Source: Antrihabitans cavernicola | GTDB lineage: Bacteria; Actinomycetota; Actinomycetes; Mycobacteriales; Mycobacteriaceae | Direction of reading: 5' to 3' | Assembly (NCBI RefSeq): GCF_008297975.1 | Contig: NZ_VLNY01000006.1 | Span: 62,001 to 126,000 of the forward strand | DNA length: 64,000 bases | In this document: piece by piece, positions 1 through 7,120 of the stretch | Position numbering within the stretch: the first letter of the stretch is position 1 | Layout of the letters: each line of letters starts with the position of its first letter | Position numbers and translations under genes: made by a program | Notes under the pieces: model-generated | Database searches by the model: none | What the model saw: the letters and a program-made list of their open reading frames with translations, nothing else | Told to the model about the DNA's origin: nothing

Positions 1-705
1 GTCGCGGAGCTTGCCGCGGCCGCGGCGACCGCGCTGCGGCTTCCCACCGATCGTGTTCGCGAAATACGCCGTGCCGGAATGCTTCACGACATCGGCCTGC
101 ACGGTCTGCCTGCCACCGTCCTCGACAAACCTGGGCGGTTGACAGCCAACGAATGGGAACGGGTGCGGCTGAGCGCCTACTGCACCGAACGCGTGCTTGC
201 CCGCCCGCCTGCGCTCGCGCGCATCGGTGCGGTTGCGGCCTTGGCGCACGAGCGAATGGACGGCAGCGGATACCACCGTGGGCTCAGTGGATCGGCGATA
301 CCGATCGCGGGCCGAATCCTGGCTGCGGCCTGCGTTTTTCGCGCCGCCACCGAGGAGCGGGCGCATCGTCGCGGCCGATCGAGCAAAGACGCGATCGCCT
401 TGGTGCGGGCCGAGGTTCGGGCAGGTCGCCTCGATGCCGACGCCGCCGATGCCGTGCTGTCGGCCGCCGGTGGCGGCGGCAAGCGCCGCGCCGGACCTGC
501 CGGCCTCACTCCGCGCGAAATCGAGGTTCTCCAGCTGATCGCGCACGGTTCGTCCGCAGTCGACGTTGCGAGCAAGCTCGGCATCGCCAAGAAGACCGTC
601 GGCACCCATATCGAGCGCATCTACACCAAGACCGGCGCATCGTCGCGTTCCACCGCAACGCTTTTCGCCCTTCGCAACGGTCTTCTCGACCCCCTCGATT
701 TGTAG
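1..705 (+). CDS. HD-domain protein with C-terminal LuxR-type HTH (5' end outside window)
   Basis: The reading frame is open from base 1, so the true start lies upstream and only the last 234 residues are seen. An AGMLHDIG segment (window codons 26-32) carries the HD pair of HD/HD-GYP phosphohydrolases and is followed by a helical stretch with HERMDGSGYHRG, which is the GYP-like region. The last ~65 residues begin LTPREIEVLQLIAHG and end in a typical GerE/LuxR recognition helix (KKTVGTHIERIY). HD plus LuxR fusions are known actinobacterial regulators. The inferred role is a transcription factor whose DNA binding is coupled to a small-molecule or nucleotide signal. The ligand is unknown, and it cannot be judged whether the HD domain is still catalytic. 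It reads toward the DsrE gene 75 bp away. Confidence 0.85.
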   Translation, partial: VAELAAAAATALRLPTDRVREIRRAGMLHDIGLHGLPATVLDKPGRLTANEWERVRLSAYCTERVLARPPALARIGAVAALAHERMDGSGYHRGLSGSAIPIAGRILAAACVFRAATEERAHRRGRSSKDAIALVRAEVRAGRLDADAADAVLSAAGGGGKRRAGPAGLTPREIEVLQLIAHGSSAVDVASKLGIAKKTVGTHIERIYTKTGASSRSTATLFALRNGLLDPLDL

Positions 706-780
706 GGAATTCACCCGACGACTCGGGCTCTCGTTCCTCGTACCGTTCTCTGGCATCACCCCCGATGAGAGGACGCAACA

Positions 781-1146
781 ATGGCCACCAAAGCAGTGAT
801 CAGCCTGACCACAGGACTCGAAGACCCGGAGAAGGTCACGGTCGCATTTCTCGTTGCCGTCGGCGCCGCGGAGACCGGACACGAGACGCTGATGTTTCTC
901 ACGAAAGAGGCTGTGCGCCTTGCTGTGCAGGGAACCGCGGTCGGTGTCGCGTGCGACGGCTGTCCGTCTCTGCCGGACTTGGTGGCGCGCTACGAGGCGG
1001 CAGGTGGGCACTACTACGTCTGCCCGATCTGCTTCAACTCCAAGCAACTCGATGCGCAGGCCCTGATCGGCAGCGCCGAGATCCAGGGCACCATACCGAT
1101 GTGGAAGTGGATCGGCGACGAGCCCGCGACCACCTTCAGTTACTGA
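781..1146 (+). CDS. DsrE-family protein
   Basis: This 121-residue protein starts MATKAVISLTTGLEDPEKVT and has the alternating beta-alpha pattern of the DsrE/DsrF fold: a first beta strand, a helix rich in Ala, then LMFLTKEAV. It carries two CxxC pairs, CDGC (Cys58/61) and CPIC (Cys81/84). That is more than the single sulfur-carrying cysteine of classical DsrE/TusD proteins and suggests metal binding or a persulfide relay. The DsrE family handles sulfur transfer or acts as small peroxiredoxin-like proteins. The exact function here is not known. It lies 6 bp before the next gene, probably in one transcript. A weak GAGAGGA ribosome site precedes the ATG. Confidence 0.82.
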   Translation: MATKAVISLTTGLEDPEKVTVAFLVAVGAAETGHETLMFLTKEAVRLAVQGTAVGVACDGCPSLPDLVARYEAAGGHYYVCPICFNSKQLDAQALIGSAEIQGTIPMWKWIGDEPATTFSY

Positions 1147-1152
1147 TCCGCC

Positions 1153-1893
1153 ATGGTGACGCCCGCGCAACGGACCATGTCGATTGCCCCCGATCGGAGC
1201 GAAGCCCCCTGGCCCGGTTACGAATACGTCCGCGGCTGGGGAGTGTTCGGCCTCCCGTTCGACACCGGACACCTCCTTGCGTTGCGGGTGTTTCCGCAGA
1301 ATCCGTTCGCGCCCTACGCAACGGTCTGGCATCGTGACCCCACCGGGCGGTGGTCGTTGTACGTCGACGGTCCCCGACTGGACACCGCGTGCCCGCGCTA
1401 CTACGGCGACACCTTCGATCACGTCGCCCACGTTCGAATCACACTGACCTGGATCGGGCCGTGGACCCTTCGGATCACCCTGGACGAGCCGGGTCTGGAG
1501 TGGACGGTCGTCGCATCGCAGACGGCGATGTTGCGGCTGTGCAACGCGATCGGCGCCGCGGCGCCGCTGTGGACCTGGCGACCCCGTCTACTGATCTCGG
1601 CCCGGGAGGCGCTGGCCCGCGGACTGGGAATGGGTCGATTGCGGCTGGCCACCGAGATGCCGAGCGGGCACCACGGGATTCTGATGCCGGAACGGATGTT
1701 CTACGTCGACAGATCTCACGCGGTGCTCGACGGTGTCGATTTCGGCCGTGCGACTCGGCTCACCACCAATCCTGAACTCGGTGGCGTGCCGCTGCCTGCC
1801 CGGGGTGTCATGGTCGTCGGCCAGGGAATGTGGCAGATCGCCGATCGTGCCGAGTACGAGCGGACGCGAGCGGAGACCGCAATAAGTTACTAG
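1153..1893 (+). CDS. Conserved hypothetical protein
   Basis: This encodes 246 residues with no signal peptide and no clear membrane segment. I do not recognise the family. The sequence is rich in Trp, Arg and beta-type segments (WHRDPTGRWSLYVDGPR, HVRITLTWIGPWTLRITLD) and resembles a beta-barrel or lipocalin-like fold. The second half has FYVDRSHAVLDGVDFG and ends in a mostly polar helix. It follows the DsrE gene by 6 bp, so the two are probably co-transcribed. Its stop codon lies inside the palindrome that precedes the downstream TetR gene. Function should not be guessed beyond a link to the DsrE protein. Confidence 0.7.
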   Translation: MVTPAQRTMSIAPDRSEAPWPGYEYVRGWGVFGLPFDTGHLLALRVFPQNPFAPYATVWHRDPTGRWSLYVDGPRLDTACPRYYGDTFDHVAHVRITLTWIGPWTLRITLDEPGLEWTVVASQTAMLRLCNAIGAAAPLWTWRPRLLISAREALARGLGMGRLRLATEMPSGHHGILMPERMFYVDRSHAVLDGVDFGRATRLTTNPELGGVPLPARGVMVVGQGMWQIADRAEYERTRAETAISY

Positions 1894-1909
1894 TTAGTGA
1901 CTGGTAACT
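1885..1909. promoter_or_regulatory. Probable TetR operator overlapping a leaderless promoter
   Basis: AGTTACTAGT, a 5-nt spacer, then ACTGGTAACT form an inverted repeat with 9 of 10 bases matching. The right arm contains TAACTT (1905-1910), a -10-like box 6 nt before the ATG of the TetR gene. Binding of that regulator here would shut off its own gene and the downstream MFS gene. The binding protein is inferred from position. Confidence 0.65.
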
Positions 1910-1916
1910 TTGAGCC

Positions 1917-2489
1917 ATGACCGAACGAATGAGCGGGACCGCACGGCGTACCCAGGTACTGGCGATCGCAGCGAAAGAGTTCGCTGCGCACGGCCTGCAT
2001 GGCGCGTCGACAGAGGCGATCGCACGGGAAGCCGGGATCACGCAGGCCTACATCTTCCGCATGTTCGGAACCAAGAAGGCGCTGTTTCTAGAACTGGTGC
2101 AGTCGGCGTTCGAGCACGTCAGCGACGGTATGCGCGATGCGGGCAACGGCAAGACCGGCCTGGATGCGCTCTCGCTGATGGGTGCCGAGTACTTCGACCA
2201 ACTGGCCGATCGGACCGGGTTGCTGCTGCAACTGCAGGGCTTCGCCGCGTGCGGTGACGACGAGGTGCGCGATGCGGTGCGGGCGTGCTTCGCGCGGATG
2301 TGGGACACAGCGCAGGACGGCACCGGACTGGAACCGGTAACCGTGAAGACGTTCCTCGCGTTCGGGATGCTGCTCAACGCCGGTGCCGCGATGGACGTCG
2401 AGCATGTGGACGCCGGATGGGCCGACGGTGTCCGCACCCGTATCCAGTCGGGATTGTTCGCCCACGTCACGACGGATGCCAACCGATGA
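1917..2489 (+). CDS. TetR-family transcriptional regulator
   Basis: This is a 190-residue regulator. Residues 10-55 form the TetR DNA-binding domain (RRTQVLAIAAKEFAAHG, then GASTEAIAREAGITQAYIF as the helix-turn-helix). The remaining helical part is the ligand-binding and dimer domain and has no recognisable ligand signature. The ATG has no Shine-Dalgarno but sits 6 nt after a -10-like TAACTT, which suggests a leaderless mRNA. The stop overlaps the start of the MFS gene (ATGA), so both are on one transcript. The usual arrangement is a repressor of its own exporter that is relieved by the exported compound. Confidence 0.92.
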   Translation: MTERMSGTARRTQVLAIAAKEFAAHGLHGASTEAIAREAGITQAYIFRMFGTKKALFLELVQSAFEHVSDGMRDAGNGKTGLDALSLMGAEYFDQLADRTGLLLQLQGFAACGDDEVRDAVRACFARMWDTAQDGTGLEPVTVKTFLAFGMLLNAGAAMDVEHVDAGWADGVRTRIQSGLFAHVTTDANR

Positions 2490-3877
2490 GTACCGACACG
2501 GAGGCACCCGCCGACCGGAAACTGAGCATTTCGCTGGTGTGCACCGCGCTGGCGGGCGCGGTGATCGGCAGTGTCGGAGCGCCCCTGATCACGCCGGTCG
2601 CCACCGGGATGCACGTATCCCTGGCGGCCGCGCAGTGGACGCTGACGTTGACGTTGTTCGCCGGTGCGATCGCGGGCCCGGTGCTGGGCAGGCTCGGCAG
2701 CGGTCCGTACCGAAGGGTCACGATTCTCGCCACCCTGGCGCTGGTCACGGTCGGAAGCCTGTTGACGGTGCTCCCACTTCCGTTCGGAGCGTTGCTGATC
2801 GGACGCGGGTTGCAGGGGCTGGGGGTGGCCGTGTCGGCGCTGCTGATGAGCGTCGCCCGCACGCACCTGCCGCCGGAGCGCTCGACGTCGACGATCGCCG
2901 CGTTGTCCGTCGCGACGACCGTGGGCATCGGAGTCGGCTATCCCGTGATCAGCCTGCTCGATCAAGTTGCAGGACTGCGCGCCGCCTACGGTTGCGGACT
3001 CGTGCTCTCCGCTGCCGCGCTGATCGTTGCGTGGCGGACCTTGCCCGCCGAGGCGCCGGGGGAGCGGCCGAGGATCGACGTGGTCGGCGCGCTGCTGCTC
3101 GCTCTCGGAACACTCGGGATCCTGATGCTCATCGCCGAACCCACGATCTGGGCGACGCCGTGGCTGGCCTTCGGCGTCCTCGCCGGTTCGATCGGCATCC
3201 TTGCCGTGTGGGCGATCGTCGAATTACGAACTGCGACACCACTGGTGAACCTGCGACTGCTCAGCCAAGGACTGATCTTGCGCGCGAACGTGGCGATGCT
3301 GGTGGCAGGCATGGGCCTGTATCTGCTGTTCAGCCTGATCACGCGTTATGTGCAGACCCCGGCCGACGCGCACTACGGTTTCGCGCTCCCCGGTGTCGCT
3401 GCCGGCGCGGCGCTGATCCCGTTCTCGCTGCTCGGTTTCGTTGCCGGAAAAGCGTTGCCGCACCTGGTCGCGCGCATCACCGAGCGCTGGACCTACGCAC
3501 TGTCCGTCGTGATCGCCATCGGCAGCGCCCTGCTGTTCGCCACCGCCTACCGGTCGCTGGTCGCGGTGCTCGTCGCGATCGCGCTGCTCGGGTTCGCGGT
3601 CGGCGGTGTGTCGGCGGTGATGCCCAAGCTGGTTCTCGTCGGCGTTCCGCAGGCGGAGACGGCCAGCGTGCTCTCGATCAACCAGATCATCCGCAGCATC
3701 GGTTTCAGCGTCGGTAGCGCACTCGCCGGGTTCCTTCTCGCCTCGACGACACCGAGCGGGAGCGTGCTCCCCACCCAGCACGGCTATGTCACCGCCGCGC
3801 TGTGGGCACTACCTGCGCTTGCGGCCAGTGCGCTGATCATCGCGACGAACCGCTCTAGTCCTCGTCCAACTCGTTGA
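2486..3877 (+). CDS. MFS drug-type exporter
   Basis: This major facilitator superfamily transporter has 463 residues. I chose the ATG at 2486, which overlaps the TetR stop by 4 bp. The open frame extends further upstream, but only as a shadow of the TetR gene. About 12-14 hydrophobic segments are visible, and LGRLGSGPYRRVTILATLAL is a recognisable loop between helices 2 and 3 (the motif-A position). A cytoplasmic loop near residues 185-200 separates two halves. It is presumably a proton-coupled exporter of a toxic compound under control of the TetR protein. The substrate is unknown. Its 3' end overlaps the 3' end of mnhG by 23 bp in convergent orientation. Confidence 0.9.
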   Translation: MSTDTEAPADRKLSISLVCTALAGAVIGSVGAPLITPVATGMHVSLAAAQWTLTLTLFAGAIAGPVLGRLGSGPYRRVTILATLALVTVGSLLTVLPLPFGALLIGRGLQGLGVAVSALLMSVARTHLPPERSTSTIAALSVATTVGIGVGYPVISLLDQVAGLRAAYGCGLVLSAAALIVAWRTLPAEAPGERPRIDVVGALLLALGTLGILMLIAEPTIWATPWLAFGVLAGSIGILAVWAIVELRTATPLVNLRLLSQGLILRANVAMLVAGMGLYLLFSLITRYVQTPADAHYGFALPGVAAGAALIPFSLLGFVAGKALPHLVARITERWTYALSVVIAIGSALLFATAYRSLVAVLVAIALLGFAVGGVSAVMPKLVLVGVPQAETASVLSINQIIRSIGFSVGSALAGFLLASTTPSGSVLPTQHGYVTAALWALPALAASALIIATNRSSPRPTR

Positions 3878-4184
3878 TCATCAGCAGCCCGTCTTGACCG
3901 CGTTGCTCGCGGTAGGCCACCCGTCCCACCATGTGCGCAATAACCGGGGCAGTCAAGAGTGTGAACAGTCCGACCAGGATCAGCATCCAGATGTCGACGC
4001 TGCCGCGCAGTCGGATCACCGCGCCGATCAGCACCAGCACCAACCCGACCACCTGCGGCTTTGTCGCCGCATGCATGCGGGACAGGGTGTCGGCGAAGCG
4101 GACGATGCCGATCGCGGCGGTCAGCGCGAGCAGCGAACCCAGCAGGATCAGTACGGCGGCAACGACATCCAGCACGGTGTTCAT
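3855..4184 (-). CDS. mnhG: Na+/H+ antiporter subunit MnhG/MrpG
   Basis: This 109-residue membrane protein is the last gene of the Mrp operon. It has three hydrophobic segments and the family hallmark GIVRFADTLSRMHAATKPQ in the first cytoplasmic loop. MrpG is a small essential subunit of the multi-subunit secondary Na+(K+)/H+ antiporter in the cytoplasmic membrane. The ATG overlaps the stop of mnhF by 4 bp. The tail is short and acidic (NELDED). Confidence 0.95.
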   Translation of the reverse strand: MNTVLDVVAAVLILLGSLLALTAAIGIVRFADTLSRMHAATKPQVVGLVLVLIGAVIRLRGSVDIWMLILVGLFTLLTAPVIAHMVGRVAYREQRGQDGLLMINELDED

Positions 4185-4441
4185 TCGTCGTCACCCACCC
4201 GGAATCGAGCGACACTCGCCGAACCGAGGAACCCGACCAGCGACAGCGCCACGATCGCAGGCACGATCGCGGTGTCGCGGCTGTACGCGGCCCACACCGC
4301 GAGACCGGCCATGGCGACGGCGATCAACGTGTCGATCGCAACCAGCCGGTCGAGTGTTCCATGCCCGTCGAGAATGCGGTACGCGGTGAGCCCCGCCGCG
4401 AGCAGCAGCATGGTTCCGGCAATGAGCGCCACTGTTGTCAT
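4181..4441 (-). CDS. mnhF: Na+/H+ antiporter subunit MnhF/MrpF
   Basis: This encodes 86 residues with three transmembrane helices. The loop between the first two carries DRLVAIDTLIAVAMA, which is typical of MrpF (RVxAxDT). I used the ATG at 4441 because it overlaps the mnhE stop by 4 bp. The longer open frame upstream is only a shadow of mnhE. It is a small subunit of the Mrp antiporter complex. Confidence 0.93.
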   Translation of the reverse strand: MTTVALIAGTMLLLAAGLTAYRILDGHGTLDRLVAIDTLIAVAMAGLAVWAAYSRDTAIVPAIVALSLVGFLGSASVARFRVGDDE

Positions 4442-4962
4442 GCGGACTCCTCCCCGACGTGCTGTTCGCGTTCGAAGGAATCGATGAACAATTGCTCCAA
4501 CCGTCGCGTCGTCGAATAGAAGCGTTCGACGGAGCGTTCGCTGCCGACGTCGAGCACATGAACGTAGGCGAGGCGCCGCTCCTTGTCCAGCTCGATCACC
4601 ATGGTGCCGGGAATCAGGTTGAGCACGTCGCAGCACAGCACCATCACCAGGTCCGACTCGATCGACAGCCGCACCCGCAGCACACCGGTGACCGGTGGCG
4701 GGCCTGGTCGCACGGCGAGCCACGCGACCTGTGCGCTGGATTCGAGTGCGTAATACGCAGTCAGCCAAATCAATTGGATTATCGACCACAGATGCGCCCT
4801 GCCGTCGACGGGAACGCGGGGCAGCGGCAGCAGCGTCATGATCAGCAGCCCGACGGCCAGCCCGGCGAGCACGTTGGCAATGCTGATGTCGCCCCACAAC
4901 AACACCCACACGGCGGCGAGCCACGCGAGTACGAACAGTCGAACGGTCGCGGTTCTGCTCAT
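4438..4962 (-). CDS. mnhE: Na+/H+ antiporter subunit MnhE/MrpE
   Basis: This encodes 174 residues with two or three N-terminal membrane helices (up to about residue 45) and a cytoplasmic beta-rich domain. The family features are visible: VLRVRLSIESDLVMVLCCDVLNLIPGTM, here divided by the conserved NLIPGT motif near residue 115, and HVLD about 20 residues later. It is the structural subunit E of the Mrp complex. The start overlaps the mnhD stop and the end overlaps mnhF, so translation is coupled along the operon. Confidence 0.93.
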   Translation of the reverse strand: MSRTATVRLFVLAWLAAVWVLLWGDISIANVLAGLAVGLLIMTLLPLPRVPVDGRAHLWSIIQLIWLTAYYALESSAQVAWLAVRPGPPPVTGVLRVRLSIESDLVMVLCCDVLNLIPGTMVIELDKERRLAYVHVLDVGSERSVERFYSTTRRLEQLFIDSFEREQHVGEESA

Positions 4963-6560
4963 CGCTCACCGTCCTGCGGCCCGAGTACGGCGTCGATGTA
5001 GTTGGACCGATCCCGCAGGTCGGCGGCGGCCCGATCGGTGATGTCGATGATCGGTCCGGCGAACACGCTCAGTGCAAGCCCGACCAGCACCAGCCCGACC
5101 GTCGGCACCAACATGAAGGCAGGCATCCGACCTACGTCGGCACGCTCTTCGAAATCGATGTCGAAGGACTCGTCGATCAGCGCCGACGGTGCGCGATCGG
5201 CGAGCACACCCTCCGGCGCGTCCGCACGTGAGCGCCAGAAGGCCTTGGTCCACACGCGGGCAACCACGTAGAGGGTCAGCAGGCTGGTGACGGTGCCGCC
5301 CGCGACCAGCAGCCAGGCGAGAACACTGCCCTGCGCGGCACCGGCCTGTAGCAGCGCGATCTTGCCGATGAAGCCCGAGAACGGCGGAATACCACCGAGA
5401 TTGAGCGCCGGAATCAGGAACAGGATGGCAAGTACCGGGCTCGCGGCGGCGAGCCCACCGAGCCTGCGCAACGACGACGACCCGGCTTGTCGTTCGATCA
5501 GGCCTACGACCAGGAACAGCGTCGTCTGCACGATGATGTGGTGCGCGACGTAGTAGATAGCGCCGGACAATCCGGCCTCGGTCGACAACGCGACACCGAA
5601 CACCATGTATCCGATATGGCTGACGAGGGTGAACGAGAGCAGTCGTTTGATGTCGCTCTGCGCGATCGCACCGAGGATGCCGACCACCATCGTGAGCAAT
5701 CCGCAGACCATAAGCACGTTGTCCAGTTCGCCGCCGGGGAACAACAGCGTGTGGATGCGAATGATCGCGTACACACCGACTTTGGTGAGCAAGCCCGCGA
5801 ACACAGCGGTGACGGGTGCGGGTGCGGTCGGGTACGAGTCGGGCAGCCAGTTCGACAGTGGGAACACTGCTGCCTTGATGCCGAACGCGACGAGCAGGAC
5901 GCCGAAGATCGCGGTTCTGGTGCCGGCGGGAACGCTGTCCATCCGGGTGGCCATGTGGGCGAGATTCAAGGTGCCGGTCGCGGCGTAGGCGAAAGCGATG
6001 CCGCACAAGAAGATCAGCGACGACACCATCGACACCATCACGTACGACACGCCCGCGCGCACCCGATCGGCGCTGGCGCCCAGCGTCAGCAACACGAACG
6101 ACGCGGCGAGCAACACCTCGAATCCGACGTAGAGGTTGAACAGGTCACCCGCGACGAACGCGTTCGAAATGCCCGCTGTCAGAGCCAGATACGTGGGCAG
6201 GAAGATCGACGTCGGCTGATGTTCGGTGCCGTCCCGCACACCCTGGCCGACGGCGTAGACGACGACCGCCAGCAGCACCGTCGAGCTGACCACCAGCATG
6301 ATCGCCGACAGTCGGTCCACCACCAGTGTGATGCCGATCGGCGAGTCCCAGCCGCCGACCTGCACGGCAGCGGTGCCGTCGCGATCGGCGAGGAAGAGCA
6401 ACATGCTCGACACGGCAACGACGGCGATCAACGCACCGATGGTGATGTAGCGCTGTGCCCGCGGCCTGCGGCCGAGGACAAGGGTGGTCGCCGCCGCCAG
6501 CAGCGGAATCAGGACGGGCAGCGGAGCAAGGGTGTCGATCAGATCGGGGGAGAGGGTCAT
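4959..6560 (-). CDS. mnhD: Na+/H+ antiporter subunit MnhD/MrpD
   Basis: This 533-residue protein has about 14 membrane helices and is homologous to the NuoN/NuoM proton channels of complex I. The Proton_antipo_M core runs from about residue 125 to 410 and includes SNWLPDSYPTAPAPVTAVFAG with the conserved lysine-rich surroundings (TKVGVYAIIRI) and SDIKRLLSFTLVSHIGYM. It is one of the two ion-translocating subunits of the Mrp antiporter. It overlaps mnhC and mnhE by 4 bp each. The final ~120 residues contain a polar stretch rich in acidic residues before the last helix. Confidence 0.95.
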   Translation of the reverse strand: MTLSPDLIDTLAPLPVLIPLLAAATTLVLGRRPRAQRYITIGALIAVVAVSSMLLFLADRDGTAAVQVGGWDSPIGITLVVDRLSAIMLVVSSTVLLAVVVYAVGQGVRDGTEHQPTSIFLPTYLALTAGISNAFVAGDLFNLYVGFEVLLAASFVLLTLGASADRVRAGVSYVMVSMVSSLIFLCGIAFAYAATGTLNLAHMATRMDSVPAGTRTAIFGVLLVAFGIKAAVFPLSNWLPDSYPTAPAPVTAVFAGLLTKVGVYAIIRIHTLLFPGGELDNVLMVCGLLTMVVGILGAIAQSDIKRLLSFTLVSHIGYMVFGVALSTEAGLSGAIYYVAHHIIVQTTLFLVVGLIERQAGSSSLRRLGGLAAASPVLAILFLIPALNLGGIPPFSGFIGKIALLQAGAAQGSVLAWLLVAGGTVTSLLTLYVVARVWTKAFWRSRADAPEGVLADRAPSALIDESFDIDFEERADVGRMPAFMLVPTVGLVLVGLALSVFAGPIIDITDRAAADLRDRSNYIDAVLGPQDGER

Positions 6561-7120
6561 CGGCCGTCACCCGGAACGTCGCCTGGAATGTCGTCGAAGA
6601 TGCCGGTATGGAGGTCCTCGTAGCACTCGATGTCCTCGAGGTTGGTGAGTTCCTCGAGGGGGATCGGGTTGCCCTTGGCGTCGAACGCGTCGCCGCCGAT
6701 GCTCGGCTCGCCGGTGACGGGGTCGTCGGATCGGTCCTGGTCGGGTGCATCGGCGCGGGAGCGGCGTTCCTTGATCTTGATGTCCTCGGGGTCGTTCTCC
6801 ACCTGGTCCTTGGTGGTGAGCGTGTAGGAGCGGTAGCCGAGGGCGAGGACGAACGCGGAGACTCCCATGGTGATGACGATCGCCGTCAGGACCATCGCCT
6901 GGGCGAGGGGGTCGGCCATGGTGTCGTGAATCGCGGTCGACATCCCGACGATCGGCGGATTGCCTGCAGGCCCGCCGACGGTGAGGATCAGCAGGTTCAC
7001 GGCATTGCCGAAGAGCACCATGCCCAGCAGCATCTTGGTGATGCTGCGCTCGAGCATCAGGTAGACACCGCCCGAGATCAGCACGCCGATGATGATCAGG
7101 AAGCCCAGGTTCACGCTCAC
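6557..7120 (-). CDS. mnhC: Na+/H+ antiporter subunit MnhC/MrpC with extended acidic tail
   Basis: The first ~110 residues match MrpC/NuoK: three helices, the GVYLMLERSITKMLLGM segment, and FGNAVNLLILTVGG. This is the usual full length of MrpC. Here a hydrophilic tail of about 75 residues follows (from YRSYTLTTKDQVENDPEDIK onward). It is rich in Asp, Glu and Pro and has no predicted helix or membrane segment. The tail has no known role and could face the cytoplasm as a contact site within the complex. The gene overlaps both neighbours by 4 bp. Confidence 0.93.
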   Translation of the reverse strand: MSVNLGFLIIIGVLISGGVYLMLERSITKMLLGMVLFGNAVNLLILTVGGPAGNPPIVGMSTAIHDTMADPLAQAMVLTAIVITMGVSAFVLALGYRSYTLTTKDQVENDPEDIKIKERRSRADAPDQDRSDDPVTGEPSIGGDAFDAKGNPIPLEELTNLEDIECYEDLHTGIFDDIPGDVPGDGR

